Below are positions 1 through 7,973 of a stretch of 22,552 bases of DNA, piece by piece (position 1 is the stretch's first letter; each line of letters starts with the position of its first letter). The stretch is taken from contig CADBTH010000092.1 in the NCBI GenBank assembly GCA_902797495.1, positions 1 through 22,552 of the forward strand, written 5' to 3'. The notes below the pieces were generated by a model that did no database searches, was not told where the DNA came from, and saw only the letters and a list, made by a program, of their open reading frames with translations. The stretch comes from an uncultured Ruminococcus sp. GTDB lineage: Bacteria; Bacillota; Clostridia; Oscillospirales; CAG-272. Position numbers and translations under genes: made by a program.

Positions 1-1
1 G

Positions 2-397
2 ATCCGCGAGGTCATCGGCACGGGCGGCAAGGTCATCCAGAAGATCTGCGCTGACACGGGCGCGAAGATCGACATCGAGGACGACGGTTCCCTGTTCATC
101 TCCGCGGTGGACAAGAACGCCATCGACGAGGCGAAGAAGATCATCGACGGCATCATATTCGAGCCGGAAGTCGGCGCGATATACGAAGGCGTCGTAACGC
201 GCATCATCCCGATAGGAGCGTTCGTCGAGTTCGCGCCGGGCAAGGAGGGCATGGTACACATCTCCAAGCTCGACTTCAAGCGCACCGAGAAGGTCGAAGA
301 CGTCTGCGAAGTAGGCGACACGATGAAGGTAAAATACCTCGGAGTCGACGAAAAGGGCAGAATGAACCTTTCGAGAAAAGACGCTCTGAACGGTTAA
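2..397 (+). CDS. pnp: Polynucleotide phosphorylase, C-terminal part (cut by window edge)
   Basis: This is the 3' end of the phosphorolytic 3'-5' exoribonuclease that degrades mRNA in the cytoplasm. The reading frame is open from base 2 and ends with TAA at 395-397. The first part is a KH RNA-binding domain, with the GxxG loop in REVIGTGGKVIQKI and the following IDIEDDGSLFISA strand. An S1 RNA-binding domain follows (EVGAIYEGVVTRIIPIGAFVEFAPGKEGMVHISKL), ending in LSRKDAL. KH followed by S1 at the C-terminus is the family's usual order. Both catalytic RNase PH domains lie outside the window. I see no long acidic tail after S1, so the protein stops soon after the domain. A repeat hairpin lies 23 bases downstream. 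Confidence 0.93.
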   Translation: MREVIGTGGKVIQKICADTGAKIDIEDDGSLFISAVDKNAIDEAKKIIDGIIFEPEVGAIYEGVVTRIIPIGAFVEFAPGKEGMVHISKLDFKRTEKVEDVCEVGDTMKVKYLGVDEKGRMNLSRKDALNG

Positions 398-420
398 GAT
401 CAAAACAGCACGGAATATGC

Positions 421-479
421 AAGGGGGAACTTTTGAAAAAGTTCCCCCTTCGCGAACCCCCACAAAACATTAAAAAGGT
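421..479. repeat. Palindromic repeat, copy 1 (3' flank of pnp)
   Basis: The hairpin at 421-450 has arms AAGGGGGAAC and GTTCCCCCTT closed over TTTTGAAAAA, a stem of about 13 bp with a TGAA loop. It is followed by a degenerate second half (CCCCC then CAAAACATT then AAAAAG). It matches the copies at 5704-5775 and 10245-10305. Relative to copy 2, one A is missing from the left arm and one T from the right arm, so pairing is kept. It may act as a transcription terminator for pnp although no U-tract follows the stem. Confidence 0.7.
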
Positions 480-488
480 ATATATTAA

Positions 489-1748
489 ATGGAAGACAAC
501 AAGAACGAGCGGCTCGAAGCCGCCGGAAAAAGAATAAGAGAAAAAGTTTCCTCCTCTTCCGAATATATGGGAGTCGCCGACGATTACTCAAACGACAACA
601 TACTCGGCGCGGAGTCCATGCGGCGGAACGACGGCTCGGTCAGGTACTCGAGCTCCGTCGAGGATGAGCGCGGGGCGAAGCGCCGCGTGACGAAGAACAC
701 GAAGCGCCGCCGCAAGCACAATTTCGCCGTCGCGGCTCTGGTGATATTCTTCGCCGCCGTTCTCGCCGCGTGCGGTTACCTTATTTTCAGAAACGACGAG
801 GCCGACCGCAAGGCGGCGGAGGAGAGCGCCGCGGAAGTTCAGACGGAGGAAGTATCTTCCGACTCCGAAGACGGCGTTTCCGCGGCTGATGCTGCGCCTG
901 ATACCGTTGCGGAAACGCCCGCCGTGACGCCGACGGGTCGCGTCGTCGCAGTGACGAACGACAAGATACACGAGGGGGATCTGATCCTCGTCAACTACAG
1001 GTACGCCTACGTCTTCCCGGAAGAGGACGTCCTTCTTCAGATGAAGCCGCGCGCCGAGCATTTCATGGTCTCGACTCTCGACGTCTCCCTTCAGTCCGCC
1101 GCTCTCGACGCGTTCGTTGAGCTAACGAACGATCTTTACGCGAACACGGGATTCGACGACGTTCTCGTCGTCTCGTCGTTCCGCGGGCTCGAGAAGCAGC
1201 AGGAGATCTATCAGGACAGAGTCGACCGCTACGGGAGCGAATACGCCGCGGCGTACGTCGCCGACCCCGGCTACAGCGAGCACCACACGGGGCTTGCGAT
1301 GGACCTCTCCGTCTACACGAACGGCGAGAGCTACGACATCGAGGAGTACCCCGACACCGAATGGTTCATGGAGAACTACGACAGGTACGGCTACGTTCTC
1401 CGCTACCCGGAGCACAAGGCGGGGATAACGTCGATCAGCTACGAGGGCTGGCACTACAGATACGTCGGACTTCCCCACTCCCGCGTGATGGACAAGAACG
1501 ATCTTTGTCTCGAGGAGTACACGGATTACGTCAAGAACTACACGTTCTCCTCGGCTATGTGTTTCGACAGCATGACCTCGGAGATAAAGACGGTAGACGC
1601 GGCGGCTTATGAGAAGACCTCTTCCGAGAGCATCGTCTACTTCGTGCCCGCCTCCGACGGCGGCGTGACGGAAGTTCCGCTTCCCGCGGACGGAGACTAC
1701 ACGATCTCCGGCAACAACGTGGACGGCTTCGTGGTAACGCTCGGGTGA
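489..1748 (+). CDS. Membrane-anchored VanY-type D-alanyl-D-alanine carboxypeptidase (M15B)
   Basis: This is a predicted zinc D,D-carboxypeptidase that removes the terminal D-Ala of peptidoglycan stem peptides outside the membrane. Residues 1-78 form a charged cytoplasmic tail ending in KRRRK, and residues 79-100 are a membrane helix. An acidic Ala/Glu/Thr linker runs to about 150, and the peptidase domain covers about 165-345. The M15 signature SxHxxGxAxD is present (S263, H265, G268, A270, D272), as is EGWHYRYVG with the catalytic Glu319 and zinc ligand His322. The SSFRGLEKQQEIY segment is also typical of the family. About 75 C-terminal residues continue past the usual domain end; I do not recognise them. 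The ribosome site is weak (AAAGG about ten bases before ATG). VanY here means family, not resistance: no vanHAX-like genes are nearby. Confidence 0.85.
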   Translation: MEDNKNERLEAAGKRIREKVSSSSEYMGVADDYSNDNILGAESMRRNDGSVRYSSSVEDERGAKRRVTKNTKRRRKHNFAVAALVIFFAAVLAACGYLIFRNDEADRKAAEESAAEVQTEEVSSDSEDGVSAADAAPDTVAETPAVTPTGRVVAVTNDKIHEGDLILVNYRYAYVFPEEDVLLQMKPRAEHFMVSTLDVSLQSAALDAFVELTNDLYANTGFDDVLVVSSFRGLEKQQEIYQDRVDRYGSEYAAAYVADPGYSEHHTGLAMDLSVYTNGESYDIEEYPDTEWFMENYDRYGYVLRYPEHKAGITSISYEGWHYRYVGLPHSRVMDKNDLCLEEYTDYVKNYTFSSAMCFDSMTSEIKTVDAAAYEKTSSESIVYFVPASDGGVTEVPLPADGDYTISGNNVDGFVVTLG

Positions 1749-1766
1749 CAAACATATAACTTATGA

Positions 1767-1795
1767 GCGACGGATAATTTCCGTCGCTTTTTCAA
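1767..1795 (+). terminator. Rho-independent terminator after the carboxypeptidase gene
   Basis: An 8-bp stem (GCGACGGA at 1767-1774, TCCGTCGC at 1780-1787) with a five-base loop is followed directly by TTTTTC. It sits 18 bases after the stop codon. Confidence 0.88.
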
Positions 1796-1838
1796 TTTGT
1801 TTTCCGCCTGTCTTCAAAAAACCGTCACAATAGGGGGT

Positions 1839-1844
1839 TATAAT
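1839..1844 (+). promoter_or_regulatory. Possible -10 box for the htrA gene
   Basis: A consensus TATAAT lies 41 bases before the htrA start and downstream of a strong terminator, so a promoter is expected here. I see no good -35 box at 16-18 bases; TTCAAA at 1813-1818 is 20 bases away. This is a weak call. Confidence 0.4.
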
Positions 1845-1884
1845 AAGCTCACAAAACGATAAGAAGATGACGGAGGTAACAAAA

Positions 1885-3453
1885 ATGTCAGAAAATTTTC
1901 CCGATATCAACGAAATAAAAAACGAAGCGGAAGAGGCGGCCTCTGAGATAAAGGACGCTGCGAACAACTTCACGGAAAAGGTCGACGAAGCGGCGGCAGG
2001 CGCGGCGGACGCGGCGAATGAGACCGTATCGCAGGCGCAGAACGCCATCCCCTCGTACACTTACTCGACTCCTCAGCAGCCGTCGTGGCAGAATCAGGCT
2101 TACTCGGCTCCGGCTCAGCAGGCTCAGTACAGAGCTTCTCAGCAGAACGGTCAGGCGTACGGTCAGTACGCTCCCGGGCAGTACGCCGGCGGCGGTCAGC
2201 AGTACTACGGTTACGGCTACGGCGCACAGGGCTACGCTCAGCCTCAGACCGACGCGGTAAAGCCCGAAAAGAAGAAAAAAGAGAAAAAAGAAAAGAAGGA
2301 AAAGCGTCCGTTTACGAAAGGCGGCGCGATCGCGCTCGCTCTTCTGACTCTCCTTCTCTCCTGCTGCGCGGGATTCGCGGGCTCTTACCTTTACGGAAGA
2401 TTCTTTAAGTCCGGCGGCGCCGACGGCACGGCGGTGATGTACAGATCGGTCGAGACCAAGGCGGACGACGCGGCGTTATCCGGCTCTCAGGCGTCCGTCG
2501 CGGCGGTCGCAGACACGGTATCGGATTCCGTCGTCGAGATAACGACAGAATTCGTGACGACCGGTTACTTCAGCTTCGGACAGTACGTCAACAAGGGCGC
2601 CGGAAGCGGCGTTATAGTCTCAGAAGACGGATACATCGTAACGAACAACCACGTCATTGCGGACACGGACAACGGAAACGTACTTGCGAGCAAGATCGCG
2701 GTTCGCCTCCGCAACGGCGAGGAGTATCCGGCTGAGGTCGTAGGGCGCGACGAAGACGCGGATATCGCGATAATCAAGATCGAAGCGAAGGACCTTTCGG
2801 CGGCGGTATGGGGCGACAGCGACTCCCTCGCCGTAGGCGAACAGATAGTGGTCGTCGGCAATCCTCTCGGTGAGCTCGGCGGCACGGTGACGACAGGCAT
2901 CGTCTCCGCTTCCGACCGTGAGATCAAGATCGACGACACGAAGATGTCCCTCATCCAGACGGACGCGGCGGTCAACCCGGGCAACTCCGGCGGCGGTATG
3001 TTCAACCTCAAGGGCGAGCTCGTCGGCATCGTGAACGCGAAGTCTTCCGGCACCGGCATCGAGGGACTCGGCTTCGCGATCCCGTCGAACGACGCGAAGG
3101 ACGTTGCGGAACAGCTCCTCGAGTACGGCTACGTCAAGGGCAAGGTCTACCTCGGCATCTCCTTCTACGAAGCGAACATGGGCGGTTGGTTCTCGACCTC
3201 CTCGTCCGGAGTCCTCTACGTTTACTCCTGCGAGGAAGGCTACAACGACGACGTTCTTCAGTACGGAGACCAGGTCGTTGCGGTAGACGGAACTGCGGTA
3301 TCGACGAAGGCTGACGTGAAGGCTATCCTTCAGGATCACGAGGTCGGCGACAAGCTGACGTTCACGATCCTCAGAAACGGAAAGACCGTCGACGTCAAGG
3401 TAACCTGCTACGAATACAAGCCCGACGAGCGCGGTATCTCATTCGGAAACTGA
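1885..3453 (+). CDS. Membrane-anchored HtrA/DegP-type serine protease with PDZ domain
   Basis: This is a surface quality-control protease that degrades misfolded exported proteins. The start is ATG 1885, because GGAGGT (1872-1877) lies seven bases before it; an in-frame ATG at 1867 would place that ribosome site inside the gene. The product is 522 aa. Residues 1-55 are an Ala/Glu/Lys amphipathic stretch and 58-124 are a Gln/Tyr/Gly-rich low-complexity segment. A lysine-rich run at 125-145 is followed by a membrane helix at 146-171. The trypsin-like domain carries His256 (TNNHVIAD), Asp293 (DADIAII) and Ser368 (NPGNSGGG). A PDZ domain covers about 420-505. The topology puts the protease outside and the long tail in the cytoplasm. 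The gene sits directly upstream of a two-component pair, as HtrA-type genes do in the Bacillus CssRS system. Confidence 0.92.
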   Translation: MSENFPDINEIKNEAEEAASEIKDAANNFTEKVDEAAAGAADAANETVSQAQNAIPSYTYSTPQQPSWQNQAYSAPAQQAQYRASQQNGQAYGQYAPGQYAGGGQQYYGYGYGAQGYAQPQTDAVKPEKKKKEKKEKKEKRPFTKGGAIALALLTLLLSCCAGFAGSYLYGRFFKSGGADGTAVMYRSVETKADDAALSGSQASVAAVADTVSDSVVEITTEFVTTGYFSFGQYVNKGAGSGVIVSEDGYIVTNNHVIADTDNGNVLASKIAVRLRNGEEYPAEVVGRDEDADIAIIKIEAKDLSAAVWGDSDSLAVGEQIVVVGNPLGELGGTVTTGIVSASDREIKIDDTKMSLIQTDAAVNPGNSGGGMFNLKGELVGIVNAKSSGTGIEGLGFAIPSNDAKDVAEQLLEYGYVKGKVYLGISFYEANMGGWFSTSSSGVLYVYSCEEGYNDDVLQYGDQVVAVDGTAVSTKADVKAILQDHEVGDKLTFTILRNGKTVDVKVTCYEYKPDERGISFGN

Positions 3454-3456
3454 GCG

Positions 3457-3484
3457 TTGACAAACTCATAAAATATGATATAAT
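3457..3484 (+). promoter_or_regulatory. Sigma-A promoter for the response regulator/kinase pair
   Basis: A perfect TTGACA (3457-3462) and TATAAT (3479-3484) are separated by 16 bases, beginning three bases after the htrA stop codon. The predicted start of transcription is near 3491, so the pair can be expressed independently of htrA. Confidence 0.85.
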
Positions 3485-3488
3485 AATG

Positions 3489-3510
3489 AGAGGGGCATAT
3501 CAATGCCCCT
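3489..3510 (+). other. Hairpin at the predicted 5' end of the regulator mRNA
   Basis: GAGGGGCAT and ATGCCCCTC pair over an ATCA loop (9 bp). It lies just after the promoter's -10 box, so it would form at the very 5' end of the regulator transcript, and it is also the first hairpin after htrA. Only ATTTTC follows, so its value as an htrA terminator is doubtful. Either terminator or 5' stabilising hairpin fits. Confidence 0.6.
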
Positions 3511-3534
3511 CATTTTCAGAAAGGATACAGCGTT

Positions 3535-4215
3535 ATGTATAAGATCCTTGTCGTCGACGACGAAGAGATGATAAGAAAGATCGTCTCCAAATATGCCTCC
3601 TTCGAGGGACACGAGGTCACCGAGGCGTCGGACGGAATGAAGGCGATAGAGCTCTGCCGTGCGGGCGGATTCGACGTTATGATAATAGACATCATGATGC
3701 CCGAACTCGACGGTTTTTCCGCGTGCCGCGAGATCAGAAAGTTTTCGGATATACCTATAATCATGCTCTCCGCGAGGGGCGAGGAGTACGACAAGATAAA
3801 CGGCTTCGAGCTCGGTATCGACGACTACGTCGTGAAGCCCTTCTCTCCGAAGGAGCTGATGCTCCGCGTCGACGCGATAATGAAGCGCGCCTCATCAAAG
3901 AGCCCGTCTTCCGCCAACGAGGTCTTCACGCTCGGCTGTCTCACCGCCGACGTGACGGCGCGCGTCGTCTCCGTCAACGGCGAGCGCGTCGAGATGTCGC
4001 CGAAGGAGTACGATCTGTTCTTCTACCTTCTGAAAAACCGCAACATCGCGCTGACGCGCGAGAGGCTCATAACCGAGGTGTGGGGTTACGACTACTTCGG
4101 CGACGACCGCACCCTCGACACTCACATAAAGCTCCTTCGCCGTTCGCTCGGCGACGCGGCGAAATACATAGTCACGCTGAGAGGAGTTGGATACCGTTTT
4201 GACACGAGCGTATAA
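3535..4215 (+). CDS. OmpR/PhoB-family response regulator (CssR-like by context)
   Basis: This 226-aa cytoplasmic transcription factor is expected to be phosphorylated by the kinase encoded next. The receiver domain (1-118) has the acidic pair Asp8/Asp9, the phospho-acceptor Asp52 (IIDIMMPELDG), Ser79 and Lys101 (VVKPFSP). The C-terminal winged helix (about 130-222) shows the class features MSPKEYDLFFYLLKN, RERLITEVWGYDY, DTHIKLLRRSL and TLRGVGYRF. Its length is normal. AAAGGA at 3519-3524 precedes ATG by 10 bases. The last 17 bases overlap the kinase gene, which suggests coupled translation. The target genes are not visible; the adjacent htrA is the obvious candidate but no direct-repeat operator was identified. 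Confidence 0.93.
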   Translation: MYKILVVDDEEMIRKIVSKYASFEGHEVTEASDGMKAIELCRAGGFDVMIIDIMMPELDGFSACREIRKFSDIPIIMLSARGEEYDKINGFELGIDDYVVKPFSPKELMLRVDAIMKRASSKSPSSANEVFTLGCLTADVTARVVSVNGERVEMSPKEYDLFFYLLKNRNIALTRERLITEVWGYDYFGDDRTLDTHIKLLRRSLGDAAKYIVTLRGVGYRFDTSV

Positions 4216-5701
4216 GAAGCGAGACGGCGGCTCCGGAAAAGAGAAAAAAGAGCGGCGCCCCGCTCCTCTGTCTTTAAAAATATTCCGCGCTTTCGCCGTT
4301 CTCACTCTGATAATAATAGTCGTTCTATGGCTCTTTCAGACCGTATTCTTCGGAGCGGTCTACAAGACCGTCAGGCGGCACGACATGAAAAAATGCACGG
4401 AGAACATATGCTCCGCGGTCTGCGAGGGAGAGGAAGCGACCGACGCCGGAGTCCTCGCGGCCTCCAAGCAGTACAACTGCTGCGTGAGCGTATACCGCGT
4501 ATCGGGCAGGAGCGGCGAGCGCGTCGCTCACTCCCACATACAGACGAACTGCATGATCCACAACCTCGGGTCCGACGCTCTTCTGACAGAACTGTACACG
4601 AAGGCGAAGGAGGAGGGCTTCTACGAGAAGCGGCTCGAGATGACCTTCGACGGGAGCGAGGACATCGTCGTTCCCGACAGAGCGGACGGCTCGAATCCTT
4701 CGACCGTCATCTTCGCGAAGGTGGTCTCTTACGACGGCGACGATTATCTCGTTCTGACCGACTCCGAGATCGTTCCGATCACCGCGACGACGAGAGTTCT
4801 GACCTATCAGCTCATCGCCGTCACCGCGTTCCTCGCGCTGGCGTCCGCAGTCATATCCACCGTGATATCCAAGCGTCTGTCCCGCCCGATCGTCAAAATG
4901 ACGGACGAGGCGTCCCTTCTCGCAAAGGGCAGATACGACGTCGACTTCGACAGCGAAGGCGCAAACTTCCTCGAGGCGAAACGCCTCGGCGAGTCGCTGA
5001 ACTACGCGGCGGGAGAGCTCTCTAAGCTCGACACCATGCAGAAGGAGCTCGTCGCGAACATATCTCACGACCTGCGCACTCCGCTGACTATGATCCGCGG
5101 CTACTCCGAGGTCATGCGCGACATTCCGGGCGAGATGAACGCCGAAAACATCCAGGTGGTGATCGACGAGGCGACCCGTCTTTCCTCCCTCGTATCGGAC
5201 GTTCTCGATCTCTCTAAGCTGACGGAGGACGGTGCGGCCATCAAGCCCGAACGCTTCTCTCTGACGGAGGCCGTGCGCGAGACCCTCGCGCGCTACTCCC
5301 ACCTCACCGAGCGCGACGGCTACCGCTTCGTCTTCAACGCGGATTCCGACGCCGTCGTCATCGCCGACAAGACGCGCATCCTTCAGGTCATCTACAATCT
5401 CGTGAACAACGCGATCAACTACACGGGCGACGACCGTCTCGTCACCGTCACTCAAACGGTCTCTGACGGCAAGGTTCGCATCAGTGTGACTGACACCGGA
5501 GAGGGCATCCCCGAGGAGGAGCTGCCTCTGATCTGGGACAGATTCTACAAGGTCGGCGGCTTCCACAACAGGGGCAAGGTCGGCACCGGTCTCGGTCTCT
5601 CGATAGTCAAGAACGTTCTTCTGAAGCACAACGCCGCCTTCGGCGTCGCAAGCAAAGTCGGCTCCGGCAGCACGTTCTGGTTTGAGTTGGAAACAGCATA
5701 A
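4199..5701 (+). CDS. Sensor histidine kinase, HAMP-HisKA-HATPase, with Cys-rich extracytoplasmic sensor
   Basis: This membrane kinase is paired with the preceding regulator. The start is uncertain. TTG 4187 directly abuts the GAGGAG ribosome site, so TTG 4199, 12 bases after it, is preferred and gives 500 aa. A basic cytoplasmic tail leads into helix 1 (about 27-50); the extracytoplasmic domain covers about 52-200 and helix 2 about 202-224. HAMP follows, then HisKA with His290 in ANISHDLRTPLTMIRGYSE. The ATPase domain has the N box NLVNNAINY, the G1 box DTGEGI, the F box WDRFYKV and the G2 box GTGLGLSIVKN. The sensor region holds six cysteines (66, 71, 75, 94, 95, 118), all in its first half, which is unusual for an exported domain. 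The ligand is unknown. Confidence 0.93.
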   Translation: MTRAYKKRDGGSGKEKKERRPAPLSLKIFRAFAVLTLIIIVVLWLFQTVFFGAVYKTVRRHDMKKCTENICSAVCEGEEATDAGVLAASKQYNCCVSVYRVSGRSGERVAHSHIQTNCMIHNLGSDALLTELYTKAKEEGFYEKRLEMTFDGSEDIVVPDRADGSNPSTVIFAKVVSYDGDDYLVLTDSEIVPITATTRVLTYQLIAVTAFLALASAVISTVISKRLSRPIVKMTDEASLLAKGRYDVDFDSEGANFLEAKRLGESLNYAAGELSKLDTMQKELVANISHDLRTPLTMIRGYSEVMRDIPGEMNAENIQVVIDEATRLSSLVSDVLDLSKLTEDGAAIKPERFSLTEAVRETLARYSHLTERDGYRFVFNADSDAVVIADKTRILQVIYNLVNNAINYTGDDRLVTVTQTVSDGKVRISVTDTGEGIPEEELPLIWDRFYKVGGFHNRGKVGTGLGLSIVKNVLLKHNAAFGVASKVGSGSTFWFELETA

Positions 5702-5703
5702 TT

Positions 5704-5775
5704 TAAAGGGGGAAACTTTTGAAAAAGTTTCCCCCTTAAACCCCTTTCAAAACTTTTGGAAAAAAGTTTTGAAAA
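5704..5775. repeat. Palindromic repeat, copy 2 (between convergent kinase gene and recG)
   Basis: This is the fullest copy. Half 1 (about 5705-5738) pairs AAGGGGGAAAC with GTTTCCCCCTT over TTTTGAAAAA. Half 2 (about 5744-5775) pairs TTTCAAAACTTTT with AAAAGTTTTGAAA over a GGAA loop. The element fills nearly the whole 85-base gap between two converging genes, so it probably terminates transcription from both sides. Confidence 0.8.
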
Positions 5776-5786
5776 GCTATAGTGGT

Positions 5787-7973
5787 TCAGTTTATTGTAT
5801 TTTCTATGCCGCGGCGCATTTTCGAGATGCGTTCGCCTATTTTTTTGTTTTCCGGAAGCGTGAAGTCGGGGTCGCGCTCCACCGTCTCGTGAGCGGCGGC
5901 GACGGCTTCCTCGGTGATCCTCCTGTCGGCGTCTGAATCGGTTATCATGGACGAGGCGTCGCCGTGCTGACGTATGCTGCCCTCGGGCGAGAAGAAGTCT
6001 CCCGCGCCGCGCATCTTCAGATCGTACTCGGCGATCTCGAAGCCGTCGTACGTCGTTTTCATGACGTTCAGTCGTTCTTTCGCCTTCTCGCTCTTCGAGT
6101 CGGAGACGAGTATACAGAACGATTTTCTGTCGCTCCGTCCGACGCGGCCTCTGAGCTGATGGAGCTGGGACAGGCCGAAACGCTCCGCGTTCTCGATTAT
6201 CATGAGAGTCGCCTCGGGTACGTTTACTCCGACCTCGATGACAGTCGTTGCGACGAGCACGTCGAGTCTTCCCTCGCAGAAGTCTTTCATGACGGCGTCC
6301 TTCTGAGCGGGCTTCATCTTTCCGTTGACCATACCGACCGCGAGGTCGGGGAGTCTCAGCGCGGTCTCGCGCGCGAACTCTACGGTCGATTTGAGCGGCG
6401 CGCTCTCGGAGACGTCGTGAGTCAGGACGACGTTCGCCATCTCCTCCGGGTCGCTCCTTTCCTTTTCGTCGAGCGCGTTCTTCGCCTTGATCTCGTTCTC
6501 CTCGATCATCGGGCAGACTATATACGTTCTGTTCCCCGCTCTCGCGTGGGTCCTTATAAATCTGTTGATCCTGTCGCGGTATCTCTCGTCGACGACGTAA
6601 GTATCGACCCTCTGCCGTCCGGGAGGCATCTCGTCGAGTCTTGAGAGAGACAGGTCTCCGTAGTATACGAGCGAGAGAGTTCTCGGTATCGGAGTCGCGC
6701 TCATCGCGAGGATGTGCACTTCGCCTGTCTTATCGGCGAGAGCGGCGCGCTGCATGACGCCGAAGCGGTGCTGTTCGTCCGTTATGACGAGTCCGAGCCT
6801 CGACATCTTCACGTTCTCGGAGATGAGCGCGTGAGTTCCGACGACGATATCGATCCCGCCGGTGAGGTCCGTCGACTCGCCCGCGAGGAGCGACTGTATC
6901 CTCTTTTTCTCTCCCGCCGGAAGGGATCCGGTCAGCAGTGCGACGTTGACTCCGAGCGGCGCGAATATCGCCGAGAGGTCCTGATAGTGCTGATTTGCGA
7001 GTATCTCCGTCGGCACCATGACGGCGGCGAGGTACCCGTTTCTGACCGCGGCGTACGCGGCTCCCGCGGCGACCGCGGTCTTGCCGCTTCCGACGTCGCC
7101 GATCAGTATCCTTCTCATGGGAACGTCACTCGAGAGGTCGCCTAGGATCTCGCCGAGCGCTCTCTTCTGCGCTCCGGTCAGCTCGTAGGGGAGCGACTCA
7201 AGATAAGGCGACACGTCGGTATTCTCAAACCTCGGCGCGGCGCCTCCCGCCCGTCTGCTCTTTTCCGAGGCGAGCGCGGCGGCGGTCATGAAGACGTCCT
7301 CGAAGCAGAGCCTTCGTCTTGCCGCTTCCATATCGGACATACTCTCGGGAGTATGTATTTTTCTTATGGCTTCGGGAAGGGTCTCGATCCCGTATTTGCT
7401 GCAGAAGTCCGCGGAAAAGGAGTCTTCTATCCCGTCCGCCGCTTCGAGCGACGTTTTGATGATACCGGACAAAAACTTCTGAGTGATGCCGGAGGTCAGC
7501 GGATATACCGGCACGAGCGCGGGAAGGCGCGCCGACTCCGAGTACGGCTCATAGATCGGCGAGACCATACGGAGCCCCGCTCCGTCGCGCTCGACCTTTC
7601 CCCAGAAGCGGAACTCCGCTCCGACCGTAAAGGTATCCTTAAGATAGTTCTGATTGAAGTACGTCATCTCGACGGTGCCGTACTCGTCGAACGCGCGGAA
7701 CTTCATTATATTCATACCGCGTCGTATCATGCGGGCGACAGGCGTCGTCGCGACCGTCAGCACGGTCGACACGACCGCCTCGTTCACGCCGTCCGACAGC
7801 GCCTTCTTTATCTCGGCGGTGTTCTTCACGTCTCCCCTGTTCTGGTAAGCCCTCGGGTAGTGGTGAAGCAGGTCGTCGACGGTCTCGATGCCGAGACGGA
7901 GGAGCGCCTTTCTCCTGACTTCGCCCACCCCCTTCAGCTCGGAAACGGGGGTAGAGAGCGTAAGTGCGCTCAT
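5787..7973 (-). CDS. recG: ATP-dependent DNA helicase RecG
   Basis: RecG remodels stalled replication forks and Holliday junctions. The start is ATG 7973, whose sequence MSALTLSTPVSELKGVGEVRRK opens the wedge region and follows a purine-rich AAGGGG site. The open frame extends 55 codons upstream, but that part is out-of-frame sequence of the neighbouring gene. The product is 728 aa, slightly longer than the usual ~690. The OB/wedge domain is N-terminal. Walker A is GDVGSGKT (292-299), the DExH box DEQHRFGV begins at 399, and SATPIPRT begins at 425. The C-terminal helicase lobe shows ATTVIEVGVNVPEA and QLRGRVGRS (606-614). The C-terminal segment MRGAGDFFSPEGSIRQHG is longer than the usual GDFxGTRQxG. 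Its start codon overlaps the stop of the SecB-like gene by ATGA, so the two are probably translated together. Confidence 0.96.
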   Translation of the reverse strand: MSALTLSTPVSELKGVGEVRRKALLRLGIETVDDLLHHYPRAYQNRGDVKNTAEIKKALSDGVNEAVVSTVLTVATTPVARMIRRGMNIMKFRAFDEYGTVEMTYFNQNYLKDTFTVGAEFRFWGKVERDGAGLRMVSPIYEPYSESARLPALVPVYPLTSGITQKFLSGIIKTSLEAADGIEDSFSADFCSKYGIETLPEAIRKIHTPESMSDMEAARRRLCFEDVFMTAAALASEKSRRAGGAAPRFENTDVSPYLESLPYELTGAQKRALGEILGDLSSDVPMRRILIGDVGSGKTAVAAGAAYAAVRNGYLAAVMVPTEILANQHYQDLSAIFAPLGVNVALLTGSLPAGEKKRIQSLLAGESTDLTGGIDIVVGTHALISENVKMSRLGLVITDEQHRFGVMQRAALADKTGEVHILAMSATPIPRTLSLVYYGDLSLSRLDEMPPGRQRVDTYVVDERYRDRINRFIRTHARAGNRTYIVCPMIEENEIKAKNALDEKERSDPEEMANVVLTHDVSESAPLKSTVEFARETALRLPDLAVGMVNGKMKPAQKDAVMKDFCEGRLDVLVATTVIEVGVNVPEATLMIIENAERFGLSQLHQLRGRVGRSDRKSFCILVSDSKSEKAKERLNVMKTTYDGFEIAEYDLKMRGAGDFFSPEGSIRQHGDASSMITDSDADRRITEEAVAAAHETVERDPDFTLPENKKIGERISKMRRGIENTIN

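Noticed and set aside
489..1748. Vancomycin-resistance gene
   Set aside because: Only the M15B family is shared; no vanH, ligase, vanX or vanRS genes are near, so a housekeeping wall enzyme is the simpler reading.
4325..5629. 434-codon open frame on the minus strand, opposite the sensor kinase
   Set aside because: Antisense shadow; the kinase has every expected box, and the antisense product shows only biased Arg/Val/Asp composition.
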